Of a stretch of DNA of 64,000 nt, positions 1 through 8,900 are shown one piece after another. A program made the translations under genes and the position numbers. Source of the stretch: Chryseobacterium aureum. Lineage in GTDB: Bacteria; Bacteroidota; Bacteroidia; Flavobacteriales; Weeksellaceae. The notes beneath the pieces were generated by a model. The model ran no database searches, was not told where the DNA came from, and saw only the letters and a list, made by a program, of their open reading frames with translations. How positions within the stretch are numbered: the first letter of the stretch is position 1; each line of letters begins with the position of its first letter. Location of the stretch: NCBI RefSeq assembly GCF_003971235.1, contig NZ_CP034661.1:4712001-4776000 (forward strand). Direction: 5' to 3'.

Positions 1-2
1 TT

Positions 3-1034
3 GCTCAGAGAGCATTACAAGCCGTAATTCCTGAAGAAAATCCATATACCATCAGAATTGTTTCTGATATCCTTGAATCAAACGGTTCATCTTCAATGGC
101 AACAGTTTGTGCAGGAACACTGGCACTGATGGATGCGGGAGTACAGATTACAAAACCTGTTTCCGGTATTGCAATGGGATTGATCACGGATACAAAATCA
201 GGTAAATTTACCGTTCTTTCTGATATCTTAGGAGATGAAGATCACCTTGGTGATATGGACTTCAAAGTAACAGGTACTGCAGACGGGATCACAGCTTGTC
301 AGATGGATATTAAAATCCAGGGACTTTCTATGGATATCATGGAAAAAGCATTGATGCAGGCTAGAGACGGAAGATTGCATATTTTAAATAAAATCACTGA
401 AACTATTTCTGAACCAAGAGCAGATGTGAAGCCTCACGCTCCGAAAATGGTGGTTATGGAGATTCCAAAAGACTTCATTGGTGCTGTAATCGGGCCTGGA
501 GGAAAAATTATCCAGCAGATGCAGAAAGATACGGATACTGTTATTGCTATTGAAGAAGTCGGAGAAATCGGACGTATCGAGATCGCAGGAACAGACAGAG
601 AGAAAATCAATGCTGCTGTTGCAAAAATTAACGAAATTACTTTCGTTCCGGTAATCGGTGAAGTGTACAAAGGTAAAGTCGTAAAAGTAATGGACTTCGG
701 TGCATTCGTAGCAATTGCTAAAGGAACAGAAGGACTTCTTCACATTTCAGAAATTGAATGGGCGCGTCTGGACAAAGTTCCTTATGCAGAAGGTGATGAG
801 GTAGAAGTGAAGTTCATGGGTTACGATGACCGTAAGAAAATGAAGCTTTCCCGTAAAGTTCTTTTACCAAGACCTCCAAGACCAGAGGGACAGGGGAGAC
901 CGGAAGGCCAGAGAAGATCTGAAGGACAAGGAAGACCAGAAGGACAAAGAAGACCTGAAGGACAGAAACCACAAGGTGAAAAGCCACAAAGCGAAAAACC
1001 GGTGGAAAACCAGACCCCTTCTAACGAAGCTTAA
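3..1034 (+). CDS. pnp: Polyribonucleotide nucleotidyltransferase, C-terminal part (5' end outside window)
   Basis: PNPase is the phosphorolytic 3'-5' exoribonuclease of RNA turnover. The frame is open from base 3, so the gene begins before the window; the first internal Met is not the true start. Visible in order: the end of the second RNase PH-like domain (SNGSSSMATVCAGTLALMDAG and the DILGDEDHLGDMDFKV segment), a KH domain with its GxxG loop (FIGAVIGPGGKIIQQM), an S1 domain (GEVYKGKVVKVMDFGAFV, then GLLHISEI), and a tail of degenerate RPEGQ repeats rich in Arg, Gly, Glu and Lys. The tail is probably disordered and RNA-binding, which is inference. A strong terminator follows directly. The identification is secure. 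Confidence 0.97.
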   Translation, partial: AQRALQAVIPEENPYTIRIVSDILESNGSSSMATVCAGTLALMDAGVQITKPVSGIAMGLITDTKSGKFTVLSDILGDEDHLGDMDFKVTGTADGITACQMDIKIQGLSMDIMEKALMQARDGRLHILNKITETISEPRADVKPHAPKMVVMEIPKDFIGAVIGPGGKIIQQMQKDTDTVIAIEEVGEIGRIEIAGTDREKINAAVAKINEITFVPVIGEVYKGKVVKVMDFGAFVAIAKGTEGLLHISEIEWARLDKVPYAEGDEVEVKFMGYDDRKKMKLSRKVLLPRPPRPEGQGRPEGQRRSEGQGRPEGQRRPEGQKPQGEKPQSEKPVENQTPSNEA

Positions 1035-1054
1035 TAAGATTCATTCTTCAACAT

Positions 1055-1090
1055 AAAAAATCCCTCAGCCTTGAGGGATTTTTGCTTTTT
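1055..1090 (+). terminator. Intrinsic terminator of pnp
   Basis: TCCCTCA and TGAGGGA form a 7-bp stem with a 4-nt loop, flanked by an A-run before and a T-rich run after, 20-50 nt past the pnp stop. Confidence 0.85.
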
Positions 1091-1162
1091 ATTGTAAGGT
1101 GTACAAAAGGTGTTCATCTATTCCAATTTTTCACCTTGAATACCATAGGTGTAATTCAAATT

Positions 1163-4100
1163 TTAAATGCTTTTGAATAATCTGTCAATCTGTTTTCTGG
1201 TGGAAGCATCAGGCGCAACTTTGTAAAACTCACGGATCAGATCCAGTGAACCGGGCTTCTTTGGATATTGATTATTATTTAGGAAATTTTTCAAAGCTGT
1301 GTTCACTTTGTCTTCACCCATTAAATGGGTCAGCTGTACTATCGCTGCAGCTCCTTTGGAGTATGAAATATGGGGGACATCTCCCGTAGCTCTATAAATA
1401 GGAACATTCCCGGATAACCCTTTTTCGTTATCATAAATCTGTTGATGCATTTTTATTCTTTCCATCATTTGGTCCTCACCGTGCATTTTTTTGTAGAGCA
1501 TCATTTCGGTATACATTGCCAAAGTCTCAGTAAGCATTACCGAACCTTCTCTGTCATCAGGATTGATCTGGCTGTTTCCCCACCAGAGATGAGAAAGCTC
1601 ATGGCCTGCAAGCTCATTGATGACATCCTGCTTTTTGTCTGCCCGGATATTGGCGTGAAAAACCATGTCTTCCGGCATAAAAATCGCAGAAGGGTAGGCT
1701 GTAGCAGCAAAACCTTTGGTGAAAGAAGAAATTTCCGCAAAATTGATGGTTTTAAAAGGATATGGTCCAAAATACTGCTGACAGTAATCTAATGTAAGTT
1801 TCGCATTTTCAAGAAGATGATTAACGTTTTCAAAGTGTTTGGGATGATAAAAGATATTAATGCCAATTCCTTTGTAGTTCACCCTTTTTATCTCATATTC
1901 TGCTGATGAAACAGCAAACCGGAAAGGGATCTGATCTGCTTTATACTCGAAATAATTGCGGCCGGATGTTGTCCATTTATTGATAAGATCTCCCGTTCCA
2001 ATAGCGGTCTGGTTCTTTTCAGTGGAAATAATCATCTTAAGGTTGATGAAATCCTTTTTTGAAACTTCAGGCGCTTCCGGCTTCTTTATTTCAGTGAGTT
2101 TTCCAAGCTTGAATTGCCTGCGCTGTGTTTCATCCTGAATTTCATCATCTTTCTGGTAACCAATCGTTGGATAATATCTGCTGATCCTCATAAAAGATCC
2201 GTTTTCAATAATGGCATTGAAAGACTGATGGCCGTTTACAGCAAACCATTGATAAGATAATGTAAAATCAAGGGAAGCTGTTTTACCCGGCATAAGAGGC
2301 TTTTGTAATGAAACTACCGTGACGGTTTTATCAATCTCTGTCGCTTCGGTTCCTGATTTCATTACAGCAGATTCCAGCTTTACATCTTTATTAAAATTAA
2401 TGAGAACCTTATGGACAGGCTTATCTGTATGATTGGTAAGCGTATATTTCCCAATAATCTGATAAGCATTTTCAGAAGGATAGAGCTTTATTTCTGTGGT
2501 AACATCAGAGATGTCAGGCTTCGGAAAATTCTCGTACTTCCGATAGTTTTTTTCATATTCTAAGGAACTTAAAATGGACTGATTGTTGTCTCTTGGAATA
2601 TAACCTTTCATAAAATCCAGTCCGGCAAAGATTCCTGAAACCAGGAGAAAAATACTGAAGACAGTAGCCATAACAGGTACTTTTTTAATTTTTATAATAC
2701 TGTTGAAAGTCCATAGAACACTGATAATACCCAACCCGAAAAGAAGCCTTTGTGCAAAAGCCTTTTCATAGATTCCATACCCGTTAAAATCACTGTAAGT
2801 CCCTTTAAAATCAGAAAATATTCTGAACAGAGGATAAGAAACCAGCTTCGCTGAAACCGGACCTGACAATACAAAAACGGCAAGAATGGAAAGGCCCAGT
2901 GCTATGAATTTATTATGGATACGGTTATTGATTAAAAGAATAAACCCGGAAAACAGCATCAAAGGAAAAGTATTGAACAGAAAAACACCAAGATAAGCTT
3001 TCCAATCTATATGAAAATACTGATAAGCAGCCTGAAAAATAACTCCCTGGATCACTAAAATTCCGGTAAAGAAAAGCAACATAAAGCTAATGGAAATAAA
3101 ATGCCCGGCTAACCGGTTTTTTGATAAATAAGTACTGTTTTCAATCAGGAAAAATCCGGAAGATTGGCTTCTCCAGCAGATATCATTCAGAAAATAAACG
3201 GAAATAAGAAGACCAAGCAGATGAAAGTTTTCTGAAATGGTTCCAGCCATAAGACCCGAGCCGGCATACTTTTGCGGAAGACGGATTCCTTTCTCAATTT
3301 CGGCATACATTTCCATCCCTACACTAAATAATAACAGTATGGAAACAGTGGGAACTGCGATGCTTTTAAAGAGATAGGTAAGATCGGTTTTTGCAAAAGA
3401 GAGTGCGGCCCGGATAGAACTCCAACTATCAAAGCTAGCCCTAACAGTTGAATATTCTGCATCATTTATTTCGAAGTCGATAGGCAGGTTTCCTGTTGCT
3501 TTTGCTTGCTGCCCTGAGGGATTGGAAAAAGAAAATACCCTGAGCGAAAGCCACAGAATTCCAACTGATAGCAGGCAAAATAAAAGCCTGTTGAATAGCA
3601 GATACCCTGAAAAAGGAACTATATGAATATTTTTCTGATGAGCGGTAAGATCACGGCCCTGCATAAAATAAGAAGATAAACCAAAAGGATCAATTACGGC
3701 AGAAAACTGTTGGGTTTCCAATGACTGTGGCAGGCTTCCCGCCATAAACGGTGAATTGGAAAACAGCAGGATAATCATATAAAGAATATACAGAAGGAGT
3801 CCGCCTGCTACAACCAATAGTTTTCTCTTTACCGTAACAGCAATAAAAAACAGAAAACTACAGACCACCAGACTGTTGATGAAACCGAAGATCAATACAG
3901 GATAGAGGTAATGGAAGCTCGTAAAACCTTCCTGCATCTCACTTCCTGTACGCATGATCTGACCTGTGAGGAATCCAGTCATTAACAATGAGAAACTTAA
4001 AAAAGTCTGTAGAAAATAAGTGGAAAATTTTCCTTTCAGATACGTGAATTTTGACAAAGGAAATGAAAAAAGAATCCTGTCAAAATGAGAATCCTGGTCT

Positions 4101-4330
4101 TTAAAAAGCAGCTGCAATGCATACACAGTGGCGAAAAAAATTACGGAAAGACTCAGCATTCCGGTCATAAAACCAATGGTGTAAGGAGCGTTTAAATAAA
4201 TTCCTTCTCCTGCTGAAAGATTGAACTGGCTCCCGCAAAAAATACCGAGACCAATGAAAAGTAAAGCCACAAGATAGGTGAGCCAGTGCTTGGAAGAGCG
4301 TCCGGCTTCAAATAAAAATATACTGTTCAT
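1163..4330 (-). CDS. ABC-2 type permease fused to an M1-family metallopeptidase-like domain
   Basis: A 1055-residue protein in two parts. Roughly the first 600 residues are strongly hydrophobic membrane segments arranged like two ABC-2 permease halves. The rest is soluble and resembles M1 aminopeptidases: near residue 910 there is HELSHLWWG, fitting HExxH, with the second Glu in the following LTETLAMY segment, so the zinc site looks intact. The usual GAMEN substrate motif is not recognisable; the equivalent region reads GFAATAYPSAIF. The start codon lies 2 nt after the stop of the ATPase gene, so the two are translationally linked and should form one exporter. Such fusions occur in Bacteroidota. 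The transported substrate and the peptidase target are unknown. Confidence 0.85.
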   Translation of the reverse strand: MNSIFLFEAGRSSKHWLTYLVALLFIGLGIFCGSQFNLSAGEGIYLNAPYTIGFMTGMLSLSVIFFATVYALQLLFKDQDSHFDRILFSFPLSKFTYLKGKFSTYFLQTFLSFSLLMTGFLTGQIMRTGSEMQEGFTSFHYLYPVLIFGFINSLVVCSFLFFIAVTVKRKLLVVAGGLLLYILYMIILLFSNSPFMAGSLPQSLETQQFSAVIDPFGLSSYFMQGRDLTAHQKNIHIVPFSGYLLFNRLLFCLLSVGILWLSLRVFSFSNPSGQQAKATGNLPIDFEINDAEYSTVRASFDSWSSIRAALSFAKTDLTYLFKSIAVPTVSILLLFSVGMEMYAEIEKGIRLPQKYAGSGLMAGTISENFHLLGLLISVYFLNDICWRSQSSGFFLIENSTYLSKNRLAGHFISISFMLLFFTGILVIQGVIFQAAYQYFHIDWKAYLGVFLFNTFPLMLFSGFILLINNRIHNKFIALGLSILAVFVLSGPVSAKLVSYPLFRIFSDFKGTYSDFNGYGIYEKAFAQRLLFGLGIISVLWTFNSIIKIKKVPVMATVFSIFLLVSGIFAGLDFMKGYIPRDNNQSILSSLEYEKNYRKYENFPKPDISDVTTEIKLYPSENAYQIIGKYTLTNHTDKPVHKVLINFNKDVKLESAVMKSGTEATEIDKTVTVVSLQKPLMPGKTASLDFTLSYQWFAVNGHQSFNAIIENGSFMRISRYYPTIGYQKDDEIQDETQRRQFKLGKLTEIKKPEAPEVSKKDFINLKMIISTEKNQTAIGTGDLINKWTTSGRNYFEYKADQIPFRFAVSSAEYEIKRVNYKGIGINIFYHPKHFENVNHLLENAKLTLDYCQQYFGPYPFKTINFAEISSFTKGFAATAYPSAIFMPEDMVFHANIRADKKQDVINELAGHELSHLWWGNSQINPDDREGSVMLTETLAMYTEMMLYKKMHGEDQMMERIKMHQQIYDNEKGLSGNVPIYRATGDVPHISYSKGAAAIVQLTHLMGEDKVNTALKNFLNNNQYPKKPGSLDLIREFYKVAPDASTRKQIDRLFKSI

Positions 4331-4332
4331 AA

Positions 4333-5205
4333 TTAAGGTTTTTGGGTGAGGGTATGAAAATAAACGTGCTCCAGTAAAGGTATCACAGGGCTGAAGTCTT
4401 TCGGAGTTTCTTCAGAAAATATGGTGATATGAAGTTCTCTTTCCAAAAGCTGTCTGCTGATGATTTCATAGCTGGAATGATAGCTTTCCAGTTCGTTTTT
4501 GTGAATGGGTTTTGACCAGATTTTATTTTCCAGCTCTGCGATCAGTATTCCGGGATTTCCTTTTCGCAGGATTTGCCCATGGTTCATTACAGCCATTTCC
4601 GAACAAAGGTTTCGGACATCTTCAACGAGATGTGTAGACAGGATAACGATAACCTCCTTACTGATATCATTGAGCAGGGTATTGAAACGGTTGCGCTCTT
4701 CCGGATCCAATCCTGCTGTGGGTTCATCTACAATGATGATTTTCGGATCCCCCAATAATGCCTGGGCAACACCAAAACGCTGTTTCATTCCTCCTGAAAA
4801 AGTATGGACTTCTTTTTTAGCAACATCAGAAAGGTTGACTTTTTCCAGCAGACTCAGAATTTGGTTTTTACGTTTACTTTTCTCAGTAATGCCCTTCAAC
4901 AGGGCTATATGTTCCAACAGATCATATGCTGAAACCTTCGGATACACGCCGAAATCCTGGGGAAGAAATCCAAGATTCTGTTTGATATAATCAGGATTCT
5001 TAACAAGATCTACTTCATTGAAGAGCAGGGTTCCGGAGGTAGGCTTCTGAAGTCCGACAATGGTTTTCATCAAGGAAGATTTTCCGGCTCCGTTCGGACC
5101 CAGCAGACCGAACATTCCGTTTTTAATGTCCAGTGAAATGTTTTTAATCGCCTGAAAACCATTTTTGTAAATGAGGCTGAGATTGTTGATGGTTAATGTG
5201 TTCAT
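4333..5205 (-). CDS. ABC transporter ATP-binding protein
   Basis: The ATPase partner of the downstream permease/peptidase. Walker A GPNGAGKSS at residues 36-44, Q-loop region GFLPQDFG, signature FSGGMKQR, Walker B IIIVDEPTAGLD followed by the D-loop, and a switch His in ILSTHLVEDV. At 290 residues it is a normal single nucleotide-binding domain with a short C-terminal extension, of the drug/antibiotic exporter type. It is first in a two-gene operon with the permease 2 nt downstream. The substrate cannot be read from the sequence. Confidence 0.93.
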   Translation of the reverse strand: MNTLTINNLSLIYKNGFQAIKNISLDIKNGMFGLLGPNGAGKSSLMKTIVGLQKPTSGTLLFNEVDLVKNPDYIKQNLGFLPQDFGVYPKVSAYDLLEHIALLKGITEKSKRKNQILSLLEKVNLSDVAKKEVHTFSGGMKQRFGVAQALLGDPKIIIVDEPTAGLDPEERNRFNTLLNDISKEVIVILSTHLVEDVRNLCSEMAVMNHGQILRKGNPGILIAELENKIWSKPIHKNELESYHSSYEIISRQLLERELHITIFSEETPKDFSPVIPLLEHVYFHTLTQKP

Positions 5206-5397
5206 AACTTTGTATTTGGGGAATAGAAGGACAGGCGGCCTTTCGGCAACTGATTTAGAAGTTAGAAATGGCTTGAAGCTGGAGGCTGGAAGCTGGATGT
5301 TAGAAGTTAGATGTTAGAAGTTAGAAGTGGAAGTGGAAGTGGAAGTTTCACACAACACTCTCCAACACTCTCACTCTCCAACGCTCCAACCCAACAA
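5206..5397. repeat. Low-complexity intergenic repeat (GTTAGA / CTCTCCAA words)
   Basis: This 190-bp gap holds no gene. Its left part is built from repeats of GAAGTTAGA, GCTGGA and GGAAGT (the last in three direct copies), its right part from CTCTCCAAC and CACTCTC words. The same vocabulary recurs near 6.8, 10.9, 47.2 and 54.7 kb. Confidence 0.6.
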
Positions 5398-5601
5398 CTA
5401 CTCTTTAAATTCAAGAATATCTCCCGGCTGACATTCCAGGATTTTACAGATGGCTTCAAGGGTATCGAAGCGCACTCCTTTGGCTTTGCCGGTTTTCAGG
5501 ATAGAGAGGTTCACGGGTGTGATACCCAGTTTTTCTGCCAATTCTTTACTCTGCATTTTTCGTTTGGCAAGCATCACATCTAAGTTGACTATAATTGGCA
5601 T
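5398..5601 (-). CDS. Cro/CI-type helix-turn-helix regulator (YozG-like)
   Basis: A 67-residue DNA-binding protein starting MPIIVNLDVMLAKRKM; nearly the whole chain is one HTH_3 fold with the recognition helix in the ITPVNLSILKTGKA segment. A longer in-frame start at 5682 exists, but it would run into the upstream DUF2975 gene and adds residues unlike the family, so the ATG at 5599-5601 is preferred. It begins 1 nt after the end of the DUF2975 gene, and this pairing (membrane protein plus small XRE regulator) is common in Firmicutes and Bacteroidota. It probably autoregulates the pair. That role is inference. Confidence 0.88.
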   Translation of the reverse strand: MPIIVNLDVMLAKRKMQSKELAEKLGITPVNLSILKTGKAKGVRFDTLEAICKILECQPGDILEFKE

Positions 5602-5602
5602 G

Positions 5603-6118
5603 TTAAATAAATAGGTCTTGTTCGTTTTGCAAATGTAGCCCTTGCTTAAAGATATTCGCAAGAAACAGACAGAAAATTCCAAGCATAAAGTGAATAAACA
5701 CCAGTCCCCATATCATACTTTCCACTTCTACGAAGAAGCTCGCGATTACTACCAGTGGAAGTGGAAGAAAAATATTATACAGGTAAAATTTCTTAAGCTG
5801 GGCGATATTTCCCGGAGTAAAAAGCTTCTGCTGGAAAAATACGTTGAAAACCCTGGCAGATAACCAGAAAAATATTCCATAACTGATAAGGACCAACATA
5901 AAGGAAAAGATCATATAAGGATAATTGTTTTCAATATTCAGAAACGGTTGTTCTGTAAGTGGATAATTGATATGAAGGAACTGTCCTTCTTTATAAGGTT
6001 TAACCGAAAATCCGGTGATCAAACAGAATAAGGCATACACAAAAGTGATTAAATATCCGGCCGAAAGCAAGGTACAGATATAAAATAAAATCCTTGAAAT
6101 AATTTTGGTCTGGTTCAT
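5603..6118 (-). CDS. DUF2975 family membrane protein
   Basis: A 171-residue integral membrane protein with about four hydrophobic segments (near residues 10-35, 68-90, 115-130 and 135-155). The segment after the second helix, ARVFNVFFQQKLFTPGNIAQLKKF, matches the DUF2975 pattern. Its function is unknown. It is first in a two-gene operon with the small HTH regulator immediately downstream, an association typical of the family, so it may act as a sensor or inhibitor of that regulator (inference). Confidence 0.82.
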   Translation of the reverse strand: MNQTKIISRILFYICTLLSAGYLITFVYALFCLITGFSVKPYKEGQFLHINYPLTEQPFLNIENNYPYMIFSFMLVLISYGIFFWLSARVFNVFFQQKLFTPGNIAQLKKFYLYNIFLPLPLVVIASFFVEVESMIWGLVFIHFMLGIFCLFLANIFKQGLHLQNEQDLFI

Positions 6119-6343
6119 GGTAAGAACTTTAATTGATATTGCAAATGTATAATTAATTATCGTAAAACAATAATTAATTTAAATAAAATTTTATTTTCTG
6201 AATTTTAAATTCATCAATAAACTGAAAGAAATAGCGTAACAATCATGGTTTTTAATTAATTTTAATAACAAAAAAGTTAACCGACTTATCCCTTTAATTA
6301 ATACTCGAGCTTAATAATTAACAAAGGCTTTTTTATTGATACC

Positions 6344-6417
6344 CTTCGACAGGCTCAGGGTGACAACTGGAATCCCAAAGACAATTTTTAAGCACTGTCA
6401 GGCTGAGCCTGTCGAAG
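6344..6417. repeat. Inverted repeat with CTTCGACAGGCTCAG arms
   Basis: Within the 340-bp AT-rich gap 6119-6459, two 21-nt arms (6344-6364 and 6397-6417) are reverse complements at 19 of 21 positions around a 32-nt spacer. The arm sequence is a well-known dispersed repeat of Bacteroidota genomes. The rest of the gap is AT-rich with no gene seen. Confidence 0.8.
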
Positions 6418-6459
6418 CTATTATTACTAAAAGGAACAGGTCAAAAAAAAATTAAAATC

Positions 6460-6801
6460 ATGGCGTACAGTACAGAACTTGCCGACCGGGTACGTGAACG
6501 GCTTTCCCTGGAAAATAGCATTGAGATCGAAGAAAAGAAAATGTTCAGCGGCCTGTCTTTTCTGGTGAACGGAAAGATGTGCATCAACATCAGCCATGAT
6601 AATCTGATGTGCCGCTATGATCCGGAACTGGAAGATGAAGTTTCCGAGAAAAAAGGCTTTCTGCCGATGATCATGAAAGGAAAACAGTTAAATGGTTATT
6701 GCTATGTAGAACCTACAGGCTTTAAAAAAGCGGACGATTTTGAGTACTGGATTAAAATCTGTCTTGAGTATAACCCGAAGGCGAAAGCGACGAAAAGATG
6801 A
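6460..6801 (+). CDS. TfoX/Sxy N-terminal-domain protein
   Basis: A 113-residue single-domain protein. The KKMFSGLSFLVNGKMCINIS segment and the final DDFEYWIKICLEYNPK region match the TfoX N-terminal fold. In gammaproteobacteria TfoX is a competence activator, but the stand-alone domains of Bacteroidota have no proven role and competence should not be assumed. It is a single gene, followed by low-complexity repeat DNA. Confidence 0.85.
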   Translation: MAYSTELADRVRERLSLENSIEIEEKKMFSGLSFLVNGKMCINISHDNLMCRYDPELEDEVSEKKGFLPMIMKGKQLNGYCYVEPTGFKKADDFEYWIKICLEYNPKAKATKR

Positions 6802-6968
6802 GTTGTAGAGTGAGAGGGTTTTAGAGTGGTAGAGTTTGTTGCGGGGGATGAGTTTCGGGAGTTGGGTGACGAGGTTAGGGGGTTTAGGTTGGAGCGTTTG
6901 AGGATGAGAGTGATGGAGTTCACCAATCCCACCACTCATCATTTATCATTTATCATTTATCATTCATG
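6799..6968. repeat. Low-complexity GAGTT/GGGTT repeat ending in tandem CATTTAT heptamers
   Basis: Top strand is G/A/T-rich with recurring GAGAG, GGGTT and GAGTTTG words. From about 6938 it becomes tandem ATCATTT units that continue into the 3' end of the next minus-strand gene and supply its stop codon (bases 6960-6962). Confidence 0.6.
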
Positions 6969-8060
6969 ATGATACAGTTTTTCTCTTATCTGAATTAATG
7001 TTTTTGTTGTTTTTTCCACATTCGGATAGTCGGGTAGACCGGAAGTGGAATAATGGTTTTCTATAGATTGTATGAGGTTTTCTGCCTTTTGCATGACATT
7101 TTCATAAGACTGGTTTCCTGCTTTGATGTCTAAAAGCTCATCACGGTTTTTGACACGGATATTCAGTGAACCGGTTTTAAAAATCTGTTCACAGGATTGA
7201 AGCAGCCGGATCGTGTGCATCATATTCTTGCTGTCATAATTCTGACCATGGGTGTGGTTGACGTTGTAACGGTCCTCATTACGCTCAGCGACCCATTTCC
7301 AGTATTCCCTGTAATCTTTGCAATACACAGAGTAAGCATCAAGATGGCAAAACAGATACGCTAATGGTTTTTCATCTTTAGGAATGGATGATAACGAAAC
7401 CTGATTCGCTTCTTCATTCTGAATAACCCCTTTATATCCCAACATGCCCGTTTCGTCATAAAATAAAGCATACATTCCCTTAGTGTGATCAATGTTTATC
7501 AATCCGCATTTTTCCTGTGACAGACCACCCCGTCCTGCGGACACCCCTCCAGAGGAGGGGAATTCATGCAGCCATTTTGTCAATGGTAAAGAACCCTGTC
7601 CCTCAAGGATGAAACAAAAATCCAGAATTGATTTTCTTTCTTTATCAATCGGATTTAAAATCTTTTTGTTGAGACCCTTTGCCTTTTTGATCTGTGAAAC
7701 AGCATAGCCTGCAAAAGTATCTTTGCATAATTTGGATAGGAAATCCTCAGTTTTCAATAGATGCATCAACGGATGTCTGTATTGAATACAATCTTCCGGG
7801 CTCGCCAGAATCTCCAGAATATTGGGATTGTTTTTCTGAAGCAGTTCTACAAACCTCCCGATTTCATAATAGGTAAGATCATTCGTTTCATTGGAAATCT
7901 GCGGAATATAATTCAGACCAAAGAAATCTTCCTTCGGCAGATAATATACCCCGCGGATATCGGTATCAGAATTTTCCGTTTCCAGCCCAAAAGCCCGGCT
8001 TCCGGAAATGGCTTCGAAGAGGAGTAGGTTTTTATTTTTTAGATCTTGGATGGTCATCAT
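6960..8060 (-). CDS. MNT/YcgL-type nucleotidyltransferase with repeat-derived insertion
   Basis: A 366-residue DNA polymerase beta superfamily nucleotidyltransferase. The active-site signature is near the N-terminus: SGSRAFGLETENSDTDIRG, that is GS followed by DxD. Members of this YcgL-like group have been linked by comparative genomics to RNA repair systems. It is last in the minus-strand run 10836-6960, 63 nt after the Thg1-like gene, with a near-consensus -7 element (CAACTTTG at 8107-8114) that could give it its own promoter. Oddity: residues near FPSSGGVSAGRGGLSQ are encoded by a copy of a dispersed repeat found elsewhere only between genes (7525-7564). The frame survives, so the protein may still be active. 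RNA repair is inferred from context. Confidence 0.85.
   Translation of the reverse strand: MMTIQDLKNKNLLLFEAISGSRAFGLETENSDTDIRGVYYLPKEDFFGLNYIPQISNETNDLTYYEIGRFVELLQKNNPNILEILASPEDCIQYRHPLMHLLKTEDFLSKLCKDTFAGYAVSQIKKAKGLNKKILNPIDKERKSILDFCFILEGQGSLPLTKWLHEFPSSGGVSAGRGGLSQEKCGLINIDHTKGMYALFYDETGMLGYKGVIQNEEANQVSLSSIPKDEKPLAYLFCHLDAYSVYCKDYREYWKWVAERNEDRYNVNHTHGQNYDSKNMMHTIRLLQSCEQIFKTGSLNIRVKNRDELLDIKAGNQSYENVMQKAENLIQSIENHYSTSGLPDYPNVEKTTKTLIQIREKLYHHE
7525..7564 (+). repeat. CCACCCCGTC...CCCCTCCAGAGGAGGGG repeat inside a coding sequence
   Basis: A short version of module A of the composite intergenic repeats at 20371 and 37953. CCACCCCGTC and CACCCCTCCAGAG are shared, and AGAGGAGGGGAATT closes the unit. 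Here it sits within the nucleotidyltransferase gene without breaking the frame. Confidence 0.8.
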
Positions 8061-8123
8061 GTTTCAGGTTTTGTAATATTGTCTTTTTTGTGCTAACTAT
8101 TATCTGCAAAGTTGTTTTTATAA

Positions 8124-8900
8124 TTAATATTTGTTAAAAACCTCTTTTAAGAATATTTTGTAGCCTTCACGTGTTGCCAATTCGTTTTCAACAAACAGTT
8201 CATTTCTCAAATAAACAACAGGTTCTTTAGTGATAGGATTGGAGCCTTTCTTTTCTACTTTGAGGTTTAAAATTCCAATTCCTCGCTTTTGCCACAAAGG
8301 AACGTTATTGTAATTAATTCCGTACTGAAATAAAAGCTCATTTTTATCAGATTGGTGCATTTTTTCAATTCTTTCAGTGGTTTGTTTAGCAGTAAATCCA
8401 TTTTTCCTTAATGTCCAGTAACAATGAGCAGAAAGGGAATTTCTGTGGGAGTCTTCCTGTCTCCAGCAAAAATAATCCAGAAGCATTTCCAGATTAGGAA
8501 TCGCTATGGTTCTGCAGTCGAAAACACAGATTTCCTGAAATCTTAAACTGAAAAAAGCACTTGCTTCTCCTGCCAGAACAGAATTGATCTTTCTTACTTT
8601 TCTGTTGAAAGTCTCATCATCTTTATGAATCAGAAGAGATATTTCATCACTTTGAGTATAACCATATATTACCTTGAAACCTATGTTAAAAAGATATTTT
8701 GTAGTATCAATCATTGCCTGGCTGAACTTTTGATCAAATGGTTTTTCAAGTGAAAGTTTTTCTTTAGTAAGTTTAGTAAAACCCTTTCCGTCCAGCCGTA
8801 CCACTATAAAATTTTCCGGAAGAATATACTGTTCTGAGAGATTTTCATTTCTTCGCATTAAGGCTTCTATTTCTTCAAATTTCATAATCTCTGATTTCAA
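8124..8900 (-). CDS. Thg1-like 3'-5' nucleotide polymerase
   Basis: A 258-residue member of the tRNA(His) guanylyltransferase superfamily, enzymes that add nucleotides in the reverse 3'-to-5' direction. Thg1 hallmarks: RLDGKGFTKLT with metal-binding Asp37, and YTQSDEISLL with Asp85-Glu86. The later HCYWTLRKNGFTAKQ and WQKRGIGI segments fit bacterial Thg1-like proteins, which repair 5'-truncated tRNAs rather than make G-1 of tRNA(His). The Met at 8885 (MKFEEIEALM) is an equally good start and reduces the overlap with the upstream kinase gene from 26 to 11 nt. Repair of damaged RNA 5' ends is the natural reading next to the kinase and nucleotidyltransferases. The family call is strong, the substrate unknown. 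Confidence 0.93.
   Translation of the reverse strand: MKSEIMKFEEIEALMRRNENLSEQYILPENFIVVRLDGKGFTKLTKEKLSLEKPFDQKFSQAMIDTTKYLFNIGFKVIYGYTQSDEISLLIHKDDETFNRKVRKINSVLAGEASAFFSLRFQEICVFDCRTIAIPNLEMLLDYFCWRQEDSHRNSLSAHCYWTLRKNGFTAKQTTERIEKMHQSDKNELLFQYGINYNNVPLWQKRGIGILNLKVEKKGSNPITKEPVVYLRNELFVENELATREGYKIFLKEVFNKY

Noticed and set aside
5602..5682. Longer N-terminus of the HTH regulator
   Set aside because: The extra 27 residues would overlap the DUF2975 gene and do not resemble the family; MPIIVN is the typical start.
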